Source of the DNA: Mesorhizobium hawassense
GTDB lineage: Bacteria > Pseudomonadota > Alphaproteobacteria > Rhizobiales > Rhizobiaceae
Assembly: GCF_003289945.1 (NCBI RefSeq)
Contig: NZ_QMBP01000004.1
Span: forward strand, 62,001-126,000
Length of the DNA: 64,000 nt
Direction of reading: 5' to 3'
Shown here: positions 17,873-26,684 of the stretch, one piece after another
How the letters are laid out: each line of letters starts with the position of its first letter
Numbering within the stretch: position 1 is the first letter of the stretch
Program-made: the position numbers and the translations under genes
Notes under the pieces: generated by a model
Seen by the model: the letters and a program-made list of their open reading frames with translations, nothing else
Told to the model about the DNA's origin: nothing
The model's database searches: none

Positions 17873-18849
17873 AGGAACCACTCCAGCCGGTTGCGCACCC
17901 GAAACAACGCGAAAGCGCCGAGGCTGACCGCGATCAACAGGATAACGCCCTGGAACAGCGGCTGCCAGAGCGGATCGAAGTCGAAGACGAACAAGAGGTC
18001 GCCGATGGTGCGGAAGGCGAGCGCGCCGAAGATCGCGCCGATGGCGCTGCCCTTGCCGCCGAACAGCGACACCCCGCCGAGCACGACGGCGGCGATCGAA
18101 AACAGCGTGTAGGCGTTGCCGCTCGCATAGGCCGCCTCGCCCGTATAGGTGAAGAAGGTCAAGAACAGGCCGCCGATGGCCGCAAGCAGGCCGGCAAGCG
18201 TGTAGGCCAGAAACTTGCCCCTGCGGATCGGCACGCCCGACATGTAGGCCGCCGTCTCCGAAGAGCCCGCCGCATAGGCGGCGCGACCGAGTTCAGAGCG
18301 GCTGAACGGCACCCAGACGACGAGCACGACGGCGAGCAGCGCCACGAGGCTCGCCGGCACCACGCCGAAGAAGCGCCCGGTCAGGAAATCCGCAAGGTCC
18401 TCGTTGACCGAGCCGCCGGGAACCGGACGCAACAGCAGCGCGAGACCGAAAAAGACGGCGCCCGTGGCGATGGTTGCCACGATCGGCTGCAGCCGGCCGT
18501 AGATCACGATGGCGCCGTTGACCGCGCCGCAGAGCAGCCCGGTGCCGAGCACCGCCAACACGCCAAACGCCGTCTCCAGACCGGTGCCGATCACCAGCCA
18601 TGAAGCCATGCAGTTGGTGAGCGTGAAGATCATGCCGACCGACAGATCGATGCCGGCGGTGATCACCACCAGTGTCTGCGCCATGGCCACGAAGGCAAGC
18701 AGCACGCCCTTATTGGCGGCGGTCTGCACGACATTGGCGGTGAAGCCGGCCGGATGGTTGGCGCTGTAAATGGCGAACATGACGATGAAGATACCAAAGG
18801 CCAGAAGCGTTCCGCGCTGCTCGGCCAGCCAGTAGCGCCAGTCCTTCAC
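17869..18849 (-). CDS. Sugar ABC transporter permease, RbsC/CUT2 family (first permease)
   Basis: Permease of 326 residues, eight to ten helices. It has ITAGIDLSVGMIFTLTNCMA, the canonical CUT2 motif, VNGAIVIYGRLQPIVATIATG, and VVLGGVSLFGGKGSAIGAIFG. The ATG overlaps the ATPase stop by four bases (ATGA), and its own stop overlaps the next gene, so these genes are translationally coupled. It forms the channel together with the following permease. Confidence 0.92.
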   Translation of the reverse strand: MKDWRYWLAEQRGTLLAFGIFIVMFAIYSANHPAGFTANVVQTAANKGVLLAFVAMAQTLVVITAGIDLSVGMIFTLTNCMASWLVIGTGLETAFGVLAVLGTGLLCGAVNGAIVIYGRLQPIVATIATGAVFFGLALLLRPVPGGSVNEDLADFLTGRFFGVVPASLVALLAVVLVVWVPFSRSELGRAAYAAGSSETAAYMSGVPIRRGKFLAYTLAGLLAAIGGLFLTFFTYTGEAAYASGNAYTLFSIAAVVLGGVSLFGGKGSAIGAIFGALAFRTIGDLLFVFDFDPLWQPLFQGVILLIAVSLGAFALFRVRNRLEWFL

Positions 18850-20390
18850 GCCTTCCCTCCTAACCCTATGCGGGTGTCATCGCCGTGGATGTTGAGCGCG
18901 CTGGCGATCAGCGCGTGCTCGGTGATCCCGTCCCCGACCAGCTCGCGTTTGACCGCGCCGTCATAGAGCACCAGCACGCGGTCGCAGCAGCCGATCAGCT
19001 CGTCATAGTCGGTCGAATAAAACAGGATCGCGGCGCCCGCATCCGCCAGCTTGCGCATCAGCTGATAGAGTTCCTGCTTGGTGCCGACATCGATGCCGCG
19101 CGTCGGATCGTTGAGCAGGATGATGCGCGGCTGCCGCATCAGCCATTTGGCGATGACGACCTTCTGCTGATTGCCGCCGGAGAGCGCGCCGACAGGAATG
19201 TCGAGACCCGCCGTCTTGATGGCGAGCAGCCCGACCATGTCGTCGATCAGCCGCTGCTCGGCGGCACGGTCGATGATGCCCGCTTTCGACAATCTGTCGA
19301 GCGCCGCGAAGGACAGGTTCTCGCGCACCGTCATCGGCAGCATCAGCCCTTCGGTCTTGCGGTCCTCGGGGATCAGCGCCATGCCGATGCCGCCATGGCT
19401 GGCCGCGGTCGGGCTGGTGATCGAAACCGGCTTGCCATCGATCAGCACGTCACCGCGCAGGCCGCGCAGCACCCCGAAAAAGGCAAGCAGCAATTCGCGC
19501 TGCCCCTGCCCGTCGAGACCGCCCAGGCCCACGACTTCCCCTGCCCTGACGCTGAGCGAGATTTTGTCCAGCCGATCGGCCCAGGAGAGGTTGCGTGCTT
19601 CGAGTACCGGCGCGGCGGCCGGAGCGGAACCGGGTTTCGGCGGGAAGATATGGCTGTATTCGCGGCCGATCATCAGTTCGACCACCTCATTGTCGCTCTT
19701 CGAGCCGGCCGGGTAGCTTGCGACATTGCGGCCGTTGCGGAACACCGTGCAATGGTCTGCGAGTTCGGCGATCTCGTTCATGCGGTGCGAGATGTAGAGC
19801 AGCGCCAGTCCCTCCGAGCGCAACCGCTTCAACACTTCGAATACCTTGGCGACATCCGCCGCCGTCAGCGCCGAGGTCGCCTCGTCGAGGATCAGGATGC
19901 GCGGCTTGCGGGCCAATGCCTTGGCGATCTCCACCATCTGCCGGCGCGACAGCGGTAGATCCTTGACCAGGGCGCGCGGATGGATGTCGGAAGCGCCGGC
20001 GCGCGCCAGCGCTTGTTCCGCGATTCGCCGCTGCGCCCTGCGGTCGATCATGCCGAAGCGTTTCGGCGGATCGGAAATGACGATGTTGTCGGCGACGCTC
20101 AATTCGGGGATGAGCGACAATTCCTGGAAGATGCAAACGATGCCGGCCTGATTGGCCGCGGCCGGCGAGGCGAAATTCACCTCGCGCCCGTCGAGCGTCA
20201 TCATGCCTTCGTCGGGCGCCACGACGCCCGCCATGACCTTGATCAGCGTCGACTTGCCGGCACCGTTCTCGCCGAGAATTGCGTGGATGCCGCCGGCGGT
20301 GACCGTCAGGTCGGCCTTTTCCAAGGCCCGCACGCCGCCATAGCGCTTGGATATGCCCTCCATGCGGAAGAGCGGAGCCGCGCCGTCCAT
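18846..20390 (-). CDS. Sugar ABC transporter ATP-binding protein, two-domain RbsA/CUT2 type
   Basis: Cytoplasmic ATPase of 514 residues with two nucleotide-binding domains in one chain. The first has Walker A GENGAGKST, Walker B ILILDEATSAL and a non-classical signature (LPLSRRQMVEIAKAL). The second has a degenerate Walker A (GLDGQGQRELL, no Lys), an intact signature LSGGNQQKVVIAKWL and ILLNDPTRGIDVG, where Asn replaces the usual Asp and Asp the catalytic Glu. Asymmetry of this sort is normal for CUT2 ATPases. The start at 20390 follows GGGGAGGGTTG; an in-frame start at 20420 is less likely. Confidence 0.93.
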   Translation of the reverse strand: MDGAAPLFRMEGISKRYGGVRALEKADLTVTAGGIHAILGENGAGKSTLIKVMAGVVAPDEGMMTLDGREVNFASPAAANQAGIVCIFQELSLIPELSVADNIVISDPPKRFGMIDRRAQRRIAEQALARAGASDIHPRALVKDLPLSRRQMVEIAKALARKPRILILDEATSALTAADVAKVFEVLKRLRSEGLALLYISHRMNEIAELADHCTVFRNGRNVASYPAGSKSDNEVVELMIGREYSHIFPPKPGSAPAAAPVLEARNLSWADRLDKISLSVRAGEVVGLGGLDGQGQRELLLAFFGVLRGLRGDVLIDGKPVSITSPTAASHGGIGMALIPEDRKTEGLMLPMTVRENLSFAALDRLSKAGIIDRAAEQRLIDDMVGLLAIKTAGLDIPVGALSGGNQQKVVIAKWLMRQPRIILLNDPTRGIDVGTKQELYQLMRKLADAGAAILFYSTDYDELIGCCDRVLVLYDGAVKRELVGDGITEHALIASALNIHGDDTRIGLGGKA

Positions 20391-20424
20391 CAACCCTCCC
20401 CGGCCGGTTTCGATTGGCATAGGA

Positions 20425-20455
20425 GACGGTGCCGCGGGCTCGCCGCGGCACCGTC
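20425..20455 (-). terminator. Intercistronic hairpin between binding protein and ATPase genes
   Basis: GACGGTGCCGCGG and CCGCGGCACCGTC form a perfect 13-bp stem with a 5-base loop, eight bases after the binding-protein stop. There is no T-run. Such hairpins usually protect the upstream message or attenuate read-through so that the binding protein is made in excess. Confidence 0.7.
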
Positions 20456-20462
20456 GGTCAGA

Positions 20463-21587
20463 CTACTTGTTTTCCTTGGTCTGGCCCATGATTTCCTGCG
20501 CGGTGAAATTGATGCCGCAGGTCGGGAAGGAATTGCCGACGAAGAAATTGTCGGACTGGTCGGGGAAGAAGTCCTGGCCGGCCTTGAAGTTCGGATCCTC
20601 CACGATGGCCAGCGGCAGCTTGACCGACTGCGGCACGACATTGCCTTCGAGCGCCGAGATCGCCGTCTTGATGGCGACCGCGACCTGGGCCGGGCCGGTG
20701 CCGGCGGACGAGCATTTCAGCCCGTCACCCGCATGCGCTGCGCAGAATTTGCGGAAACCGTTTTCCGTCTCGCCGCCGAACGGCACGAATGGATGCTTGG
20801 CGTCGATCATCGCCTGCACGATGCCGGTATCGCCGCCCTGTCCGGTGATGCCGTCGAACGGCCCGCTGGTGGCGATCGCATCGGCCGTGGCCTTCTGCGC
20901 CACACCGTCATCCCACTTGCCGACGACCTCGGTGACGGCCCACTTCTTGCCAGACCCGTCGAGCACCTCGTGGATGCCGTTATGGCGATCGGTGTCGACG
21001 GACGTGCCGGCGACGCCGCGCACCTCGAGCACCTTGCCGCCGTTCGGCACATGCGCGACCAGCCATTTGCCCCAGAGCTCGCCCAGGCCCTTCTGGTCGA
21101 CATTGACGTTGATGGCGTCCTTGGTGTCGAGGATGTTGTCGAAGGCGACGAGCACGACGCCGGCTTCCTTGGCGCGCTTGATCACCGGCCCGAAGGCGGT
21201 CGGATTCTGCGCGTTGACGACGATTGCGTCGAAACCGGAATCGATGAAGTTGTTGATCGCCGAAATCTGCGCCGGCACATCCTCACCGGTCGAAACGACC
21301 TTGAATTCCTTGAGTTTCTTGGCGACGTCCGGCTGCGCCGCGTAGGCCTTGGCCGTCTGGATCATCTGGATGCGCCAGGTGTTGGCGATATAGCCGTTGG
21401 CGAGCGCGATGCGGTACGGACCGTCCTTCTTCGGAAACTGGAAAAACTGCGTGTCGGCAGCCCAGGGCGCGAAGCAGTCCGGCTCGGCCGCCGGTCCCTT
21501 GACCACTTCAGGTCCGGCGATCGCCGACGAACTCAGCATGACGAATGCAGTGGCGGCAACGACGCCGCCAACGAGTGACTTGATCAT
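20463..21587 (-). CDS. Sugar ABC transporter substrate-binding protein (periplasmic binding protein 4 type)
   Basis: Periplasmic receptor of 374 residues. The ATG follows GGGAGGAATATCG. The signal peptide ends near residue 24 (LSSSAIAG). The body matches ribose/galactose-type binding proteins: KKDGPYRIALANGYIANTWR, AQISAINNFIDSGFDAIVVN, GITGQGGDTGIVQAMIDA. It is longer than RbsB (about 300) because of extra N- and C-terminal segments, including paired cysteines (Cys38; FCAAH...LKCSS). First gene of the operon controlled by the adjacent LacI regulator. Confidence 0.9.
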   Translation of the reverse strand: MIKSLVGGVVAATAFVMLSSSAIAGPEVVKGPAAEPDCFAPWAADTQFFQFPKKDGPYRIALANGYIANTWRIQMIQTAKAYAAQPDVAKKLKEFKVVSTGEDVPAQISAINNFIDSGFDAIVVNAQNPTAFGPVIKRAKEAGVVLVAFDNILDTKDAINVNVDQKGLGELWGKWLVAHVPNGGKVLEVRGVAGTSVDTDRHNGIHEVLDGSGKKWAVTEVVGKWDDGVAQKATADAIATSGPFDGITGQGGDTGIVQAMIDAKHPFVPFGGETENGFRKFCAAHAGDGLKCSSAGTGPAQVAVAIKTAISALEGNVVPQSVKLPLAIVEDPNFKAGQDFFPDQSDNFFVGNSFPTCGINFTAQEIMGQTKENK

Positions 21588-21745
21588 CGATATTCCTCCC
21601 AGTTGCAGTTCTGCTTGTCTTGTAATGAATTCCGGCGCTCCCGGCTGGCATCCTCCGCACAGCCGAACACCTCGACAGGACGGCCGCGTCGCCCTGATCC
21701 TCCCCTTCCCCTCACCTCTCCTGGCAGTTTAGGAAACTATCATAT

Positions 21746-21791
21746 TATACATAATAAACAAGCGCGGACTGTTGCTTATGTATAATAAACA
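21746..21791. promoter_or_regulatory. Nested direct and inverted repeats over the transporter promoter
   Basis: TATACATAA (21746-21754) and TTATGTATA (21776-21784) form a perfect 9-bp inverted repeat with a 21-base spacer. ATAATAAACA occurs twice, at 21751-21760 and 21782-21791, 31 bases apart, which is about three helical turns. The same segment holds a minus-strand TATAAT, so a protein bound here would cover the promoter. Confidence 0.6.
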
Positions 21792-21828
21792 GCCTCCCAA
21801 TCTTGCCGAATGTTGATTTTACAGACAA

Positions 21829-21844
21829 ATGGTAGCGCTACCAT
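21829..21844. promoter_or_regulatory. LacI-family operator, perfect 16-bp palindrome
   Basis: ATGGTAGCGCTACCAT is a perfect palindrome with the central CG typical of LacI/GalR operators. It lies 42 bases past the lacI-type stop codon and 242 bases before the binding-protein start, so it most probably controls the sugar importer. Confidence 0.75.
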
Positions 21845-21886
21845 GCAAGGGTGTAAAGCGGCGCCTTCGACATTTTTCCGTGTTCT

Positions 21887-22915
21887 TCAACGCGCGGTGC
21901 TCTCGCGCCGCATGAGCTCGAAACCGAGATCGACGATGCGCTGTTCCGGTGGGTTTCCGGCAATCGCTGCCAGCGCCATGGCGACGGCGCGGGTGCCGAT
22001 TTCATAGCGGTGCGTACGCACGCTGGTGATCGAGGGAAACGACACATGCATCATGTCGAGATCGTTGAAGCCGACGATGCCGATCTGCTTCGGCACGTCG
22101 ATCGACGCGCGATGGCACTCGAACAGGACGCCGAGCGCGATATCGTCATTGTTGCAGAAGACGCCGTCCAGCGTTGGCATCTTGGCCAGCGCGTCGCGGA
22201 ACAGTTCGCGCCCGAGCGTCACGCTTGACGGCACCGGCGTCGTGGTGATCAGCCGCGGATCGAACAGACCGGCGGCCTCCATGGCGGCGCGATAGCCGGC
22301 AAGACGCCTCTGCGAACGCGGATCCATCCGCGCGCCGATGAAGCCGATCCTGCGGTAGCCGGCCTGCAGAAGATGCTCGGTGGCCGTCCTGCCGCCGTCG
22401 AGATGGGAAAAGCCGACCATCATGTCGACCGGGTCCGGCCCGGTCTCCATCACCTGCACCACCGGGCAGCCGGCATTCTCCAGCAGTCGCCGCGCTCTGG
22501 GCGTCTGGTCGATGCCGGCCACGATCAGCGCCGCCGGGCGTTGCGATCCGAAGACCTGCAGCAGCCGCTCTTCTTCCAGGCCGGAATAATGCGTGTTGCC
22601 GATCTGGATGCGGAATGGGCTGTCGGAAAGGCTGTCGTAGATGCCGCGCACCACCTCGGCGAAGACATTGTTGGTGAGCGAGGGCACCAGCACGCCGAAG
22701 ACTTCGGCCCGCGCCGACGCAAGCGCGCGTGCGTTCGGGTCCGGAACATAGCCGAGTTCGTCGACCGCGGCCTGTATCTGCCGGCGAAGGTCTTCCGACA
22801 CCCGGCCGGGCTCGCGCAACGCGCGCGATACCGTGATCGCGCCGACGCCGGCCTTGCGCGCCACGTCGGCAATGGTCGGGCGGCCGCCGCCACGACGGGA
22901 GCGCGGCTTGGTCAA
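21887..22915 (-). CDS. LacI-family transcriptional regulator (GntR-like) of the sugar-ABC operon
   Basis: Repressor of 342 residues. The helix-turn-helix and hinge read PTIADVARKAGVGAITVSRAL, then ELGYVPDPNARALAS. A periplasmic-binding-like effector domain follows (about 65-340, FGVLVPSLTNNVFAEVVRG). The start is a TTG at 22915 preceded by GAGGTTCGCC; no in-frame ATG lies before the HTH. It is upstream of and co-directional with the importer, with a perfect LacI operator between them. With gluconokinase in the operon, gluconate or a related sugar acid is a reasonable inducer, but this is inferred. Confidence 0.92.
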   Translation of the reverse strand: MTKPRSRRGGGRPTIADVARKAGVGAITVSRALREPGRVSEDLRRQIQAAVDELGYVPDPNARALASARAEVFGVLVPSLTNNVFAEVVRGIYDSLSDSPFRIQIGNTHYSGLEEERLLQVFGSQRPAALIVAGIDQTPRARRLLENAGCPVVQVMETGPDPVDMMVGFSHLDGGRTATEHLLQAGYRRIGFIGARMDPRSQRRLAGYRAAMEAAGLFDPRLITTTPVPSSVTLGRELFRDALAKMPTLDGVFCNNDDIALGVLFECHRASIDVPKQIGIVGFNDLDMMHVSFPSITSVRTHRYEIGTRAVAMALAAIAGNPPEQRIVDLGFELMRRESTAR

Positions 22916-23082
22916 AGGCGAACCTCGTGCAGCAAATACCGCCCGCTGCGCGCGTGCAATGCCATTGACCCTGGTGTCACCATCTCGCAGGCCTGTATCG
23001 CGTTCATTGGCCTTGGCGTCGCGCAGCCGCGATTTGTTGTCAAGCCGAAGCGTCTTCCTGGAAAAGCGCCGACGTAAGCCCG
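22916..23082. other. Short intergenic region with TGGTG-T-CACCA palindrome
   Basis: A 167-base gap upstream of the LacI gene. It contains an 11-base palindrome TGGTGTCACCA (22972-22982) whose arms resemble those of the operator at 21829 but with tighter spacing; autoregulation is possible but weakly supported. Confidence 0.3.
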
Positions 23083-24396
23083 TCAGGCCGCGACGGCGTC
23101 GCTGCGTCTTGCCTTCCAGAACACCAGAACCATCGCCAGGATGTTGAGCAGGTTCCAGGCGATCCCGTTCAGGAAGGCGGCCGAATAGGAACCAGTGAGG
23201 TCATAGATCCAACCCGACATCCAACCACCGATAGCCATGCCGAAAATGGTCGCCATGATGACGATACCTACGCGTTGACCAGCCTCTTTGGCGGGCATGT
23301 ATTCCCGCACGATGATCGCATAGCAAGGCACGATGCCGCCTTGCGAGAGCCCAAACACCAGCGAGACGGCGTAGAGCGAGGCGAGCCCGTCGAAGGGAAT
23401 GTAAAAGAACAGCGACAGGCATTGCAGCACCGAACCGATCAGCAAGGTCCTCACCCCGCCGATCCGATCGGCGACGAAGCCGGAAGCGAGACGGCTGACG
23501 ACGCCGGCGGCCATCATCATCGAAAGCATGTCGGCGCCATGCGCGACGCCATAGCCGAGGTCCATGCAATAGGCGACGATATGCACCTGCGGCATCGACA
23601 TCGCTACGCAGCAGCCGAGACCGGCTATCACCAGCAGCATCTGAAGTGCCGCCGGCGACAATGCAATCGGCTGGACCAGGCGCGTGCCTGGCGAGCCTGC
23701 CACAACCACTGGAGCACGCCGGCGCAGCATCAGAACCAGCGGCACCATCGTCACCAGGCATGCGATGCCGATTCCCAGATAGGTGAAGCGCCAGCCCTCC
23801 GCCCTCATCAGCGGCGGTATGATCGCCGGCCAGACTGTTCCGGCGAGATAGCTGCCGGACGCGGCCGCAGCCACCGCAACGCCGCGCCGACGATTGAACC
23901 AGTGCGAGATGTCGGCGATCAGCGGTCCAAAAATCGCCGATGTCCCCAACCCGATCAGCAAGCCTTGAGCGAATGTGAATTGCAGGATTGAACTGGAAAG
24001 CGACGCCAGCAGGAAGCCGGCAGCCAGCGCCGTTGAGGAAACAAGCGCCGGGATCCAGTAACCGACACGATCGATGGCGCGCCCGACCAGCACATTGCCG
24101 GCCGCGAAGCCAACCATGGTCGCGGTGTAAGGCATCGAGGCCGCGGCGCGATCGACGCCGAACTCGGCCTGGACCGCCGGCAGAACGACGACCACCGCCC
24201 ACATGCCGACGCCCCCTATGGTCGCCAACAACACCGAAATGGCCAACCTCGTCCAGGCATAACTGCTGTCTATGCCTGAGGGCGCTGCATTGCTGGAGAT
24301 CGTCGTCAAGGCGTTCCTGTCCGCTGTTCTCGAAGTCGGCGGTTCGGCCTCCACTATCGGCGTATTTCCCGAACCGAGCAGCGCCACGACGGGCAA
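23083..24396 (-). CDS. Major facilitator superfamily transporter (monocarboxylate/OFA-like)
   Basis: Inner-membrane transporter of 437 residues with 12 predicted helices beginning near residue 50 (RLAISVLLATIGGVGMWAVVVV). The loop between helices 2 and 3 reads GRAIDRVGYW, a form of the MFS signature, and the symmetrical loop reads GFVADRIGGVRTLL. Best fit is the monocarboxylate/oxalate-formate group. The start is a TTG at 24396 with GGAG upstream; a TTG at 24309 preceded by AGGAACGCC would remove 29 unconserved residues and is a real alternative. Substrate unknown. It diverges from the DUF3175 gene. Confidence 0.85.
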   Translation of the reverse strand: MPVVALLGSGNTPIVEAEPPTSRTADRNALTTISSNAAPSGIDSSYAWTRLAISVLLATIGGVGMWAVVVVLPAVQAEFGVDRAAASMPYTATMVGFAAGNVLVGRAIDRVGYWIPALVSSTALAAGFLLASLSSSILQFTFAQGLLIGLGTSAIFGPLIADISHWFNRRRGVAVAAAASGSYLAGTVWPAIIPPLMRAEGWRFTYLGIGIACLVTMVPLVLMLRRRAPVVVAGSPGTRLVQPIALSPAALQMLLVIAGLGCCVAMSMPQVHIVAYCMDLGYGVAHGADMLSMMMAAGVVSRLASGFVADRIGGVRTLLIGSVLQCLSLFFYIPFDGLASLYAVSLVFGLSQGGIVPCYAIIVREYMPAKEAGQRVGIVIMATIFGMAIGGWMSGWIYDLTGSYSAAFLNGIAWNLLNILAMVLVFWKARRSDAVAA

Positions 24397-24462
24397 TTCC
24401 GTGGCTCCAGAACCGGAACCCGCTCCACTTCATGGAGTTTTGCCTGAAGGAAGGAGTTCGCC

Positions 24463-24750
24463 ATGACCGCCAGGAAAAAATGGTCGGCCGACGTGACCGA
24501 GCACAGCGACGCCATGGATCTCGAGGACCACGTCTTCGAATCCGACGACGCCAAGAAGATTGCCGCATCGTTGAAGCGCTCGGCCGAGCACAGCGACCGC
24601 CGCAAGGCGGAGCCGTTCCAATCTGCCATGTCGATGCTGAATTTCTACATCAACCGCGCCGGCAGGAACCTGCCTGACGAGCGCAGAGAGGTGCTGGAAA
24701 GGGCGAAGGACGAACTACGTGCCGCCTTCGGCCGAGAGAAGCAGGATTAG
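24463..24750 (+). CDS. DUF3175 family protein
   Basis: Small cytoplasmic protein of 95 residues, rich in charged residues. KKWSADVTEHSDAMDLEDHV, DDAKKIAASLKRSAEHSDRR and PFQSAMSMLNFYINRAG match DUF3175, a family of unknown function common in alphaproteobacteria. GAAGGAAGGAG precedes the ATG. It stands alone between the divergent MFS gene and the convergent GntR gene. No function can be assigned. Confidence 0.88.
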   Translation: MTARKKWSADVTEHSDAMDLEDHVFESDDAKKIAASLKRSAEHSDRRKAEPFQSAMSMLNFYINRAGRNLPDERREVLERAKDELRAAFGREKQD

Positions 24751-24775
24751 CTCTCTACCAGCGGCCGGAGCGGCC

Positions 24776-25552
24776 TCAACGAGATTGAATCACTTCGTCG
24801 GTATTGGCCAGCAGCTTGCGCACCGCATTGCGCGCCGCATCCGGCCGTTGCAGACGGATGCTCCTTTCGATCGCCTCATGCAGCTTCTGGGCATGGTGCA
24901 GATCGTCCAGCTCGCGCGTCGTATAGGTGAAAAGATGGTCGAAGGCGGATTCGATCAGCACGCCGAGCGGTACCAGCAGGTCGTTGCCGGAGGCCCTGAG
25001 GATGGCGAGGTGGAAGCGCGTGTCGGCGCGCGTCCGCTCCTGCAGGTTGGTGGCCTCGCCCATCTCGCGGCAAGCCTGGCTGATCTCGGCCATCTGCTCG
25101 TCGGTGCGCCGCATCGCCGCGAACGCCGTCGCTTCCGGCTCGATGATGTGGCGGAATTCCTGCACGGTCTTGAGGAAAACCTCGCGGTCCGGCGCCGTCG
25201 CGTACCAGGACAGCACGTCGCGATCGAGCAGGTTCCAGCGTTCCTTCGGTTCAACCCAGCTGCCGATCTTCGGCCGCGACGCCAGCAGGCTCTTTGCCAT
25301 CAGCATCTTGATCGCCTCGCGCACCGCCGATCGGCTGACGTCGAAGGTCTCGGACCATTTCGCTTCGTTTGGCAGGATGGTGCCCGGCGGATAGTCGCCG
25401 CGCACGATCCGAAGGCCGATTTCGCTGGCTAGAGAGGTGTGCACGCTGGCGCCGGGAATGCGCGGCGCGTCGGCCCGCCGAACGCCGGCCGGACGCTCCG
25501 CGGCCGCCTTTTTCGTCGGCTTCTTTTCGTTGTTCGGCTTCGCGTCCCGCAT
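24776..25552 (-). CDS. GntR-family regulator, FadR/FCD subfamily
   Basis: Regulator of 258 residues with a 35-residue basic N-terminal tail. The winged helix reads EIGLRIVRGDYPPGTILPNE and DVSRSAVREAIKMLMAKSLL. The all-helical FCD effector domain (about residues 110-250) has DTRFHLAILRASGN and HEAIERSIRLQ, giving the Asp/His metal-binding positions of the family. FCD regulators bind TTGTCNGACAA-like palindromes; two such sites flank nearby genes (26586 and 29023), which makes this protein their best candidate regulator. Effectors of this subfamily are usually sugar acids or other carboxylates. Confidence 0.9.
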   Translation of the reverse strand: MRDAKPNNEKKPTKKAAAERPAGVRRADAPRIPGASVHTSLASEIGLRIVRGDYPPGTILPNEAKWSETFDVSRSAVREAIKMLMAKSLLASRPKIGSWVEPKERWNLLDRDVLSWYATAPDREVFLKTVQEFRHIIEPEATAFAAMRRTDEQMAEISQACREMGEATNLQERTRADTRFHLAILRASGNDLLVPLGVLIESAFDHLFTYTTRELDDLHHAQKLHEAIERSIRLQRPDAARNAVRKLLANTDEVIQSR

Positions 25553-25654
25553 GTGATCCAGAAAATCCGGTTTTCAGGGGCTGTCAAGCATGGCGAGCAA
25601 GCTTTGCCACAAGGCGCGAGGATGTGCACAGCTCAACAAGCATTTGAGGGCAGC

Positions 25655-26551
25655 TCACACGGTTTTGACGTATTTGCGCCAGCTGTGCTCGGGCCGGAAG
25701 CCGAGCATGTCGCGCGCCTTGCGGTTCGAAAGCAGCGTCTCGTATTCACCAAGCTCTGCCTTGACCGGCACGCCCGGATAAAAGCGCTTCAACAGTTCCG
25801 CGGTCGGCAGGTCCGATGACGTGTCGTCATTGGCTGCGTTGAACACCTGATACCCCAGCCCATCCTTCTCGATGGCGCGCAAGGTGATCTGGCCGAGATC
25901 ACGCGCGTCGATGTAGCTCCAGGCGATGCGCTTGCGAAAACCCGGATCGGCGAACCATTTCGGGAACAGCGAATATTCATGCGGCTCGATGACGTTGCCG
26001 ATGCGCAGCGCATAGATGTCGAAGCCGCTGCGCAGCGCGAAGGCGCGCGCCGTCTTCTCGTTGACGATCTTCGACAGCGCGTAAGAGTCCATCGGGTCGA
26101 CATCGAAATCCTCATCGAGCGGAAAATGCGTCGGATTGCGCGGCTCGTTGGCGAAGACCAGGCCGTAGGTCGTCTCCGACGAGGCGATGATGACCTTGCG
26201 GATGCCGAGCTTCACCGCCGCTTCGATGACATTGTAGGTGCCCATCGCATTGATGCGGAACACCTCGTTGTCGGGCGTGATCATGATGCGCGGGATCGCC
26301 GCGAAATGCACCACGGCGTCGACCGGCTGGGCTCTCAGCGACGGGTCGAATTCGTGCAGGCCCATATAGCTCGACAGCGCGTTGAAGATCTGGCCGCTGT
26401 CGGTGATGTCGGTTATCAAAGTGCGCACCTTGGGATTGTCGAGCGGCTTGGTGTCGATGTTGAGCACCTGGCAGCCATGCTCGACCAGATACTGCACCAC
26501 ATGGCGGCCGGCCTTGCCACTGCCGCCGGTGAACATGATCCGCTTCGTCAT
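25655..26551 (-). CDS. NAD(P)-dependent epimerase/dehydratase-type SDR
   Basis: Cytoplasmic oxidoreductase of 298 residues, extended SDR class. The Rossmann motif is MFTGGSGKAGRHV (GxxGxxG, about residues 7-13), with HFAAIPRIM and the catalytic pair in YALSK. Ser/Thr of the triad is in IIASSETTYG. Related proteins include UDP-sugar epimerases and uronate or erythronate dehydrogenases; the exact reaction is not clear. It is transcribed away from a 3-hydroxyisobutyrate-dehydrogenase-like gene across a shared promoter with a TTGTCAGACAA operator, so the two probably act in one sugar or sugar-acid pathway with the neighbouring importer. Confidence 0.88.
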   Translation of the reverse strand: MTKRIMFTGGSGKAGRHVVQYLVEHGCQVLNIDTKPLDNPKVRTLITDITDSGQIFNALSSYMGLHEFDPSLRAQPVDAVVHFAAIPRIMITPDNEVFRINAMGTYNVIEAAVKLGIRKVIIASSETTYGLVFANEPRNPTHFPLDEDFDVDPMDSYALSKIVNEKTARAFALRSGFDIYALRIGNVIEPHEYSLFPKWFADPGFRKRIAWSYIDARDLGQITLRAIEKDGLGYQVFNAANDDTSSDLPTAELLKRFYPGVPVKAELGEYETLLSNRKARDMLGFRPEHSWRKYVKTV

Positions 26552-26684
26552 TGCCGCTCGCTCCGCATCGCTTGGAAATAAGGTGTATTGTCAGACAATA
26601 TTGCATTCCGCAACCATATGCGGCAAGAACGAGAGCGCAATTATCGATAATCCCCCGAACGGCACAGATCACAGGACAAACCCC
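26552..26684. promoter_or_regulatory. Shared divergent promoter of the two dehydrogenase genes
   Basis: A 133-base region with the regulators' likely binding site TATTGTC-A-GACAATA (26586-26600), a perfect 15-base palindrome lying 35 bases from the SDR start and 85 bases from the other start. The flanks are AT-rich, as expected for promoters. Confidence 0.7.
26586..26600. promoter_or_regulatory. GntR/FCD-type operator, site 1 (TATTGTCAGACAATA)
   Basis: Perfect palindrome with a single central base. The core TTGTCNGACAA is repeated, with one change, at 29023-29037 in the importer promoter. The nearby GntR/FCD protein is the likely ligand. Confidence 0.7.

Larger units (their letters stand above)
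21588..21886. promoter_or_regulatory. Control region of the sugar-ABC/gntK operon
   Basis: A 299-base gap between the LacI regulator and the first transporter gene, both on the minus strand. It is strongly AT-rich at 21730-21830 in an otherwise GC-rich window. It contains a perfect LacI-type palindrome (21829-21844) and a nested set of direct and inverted repeats (21746-21791) that overlap a TATAAT hexamer on the minus strand (21744-21749). Confidence 0.75.
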
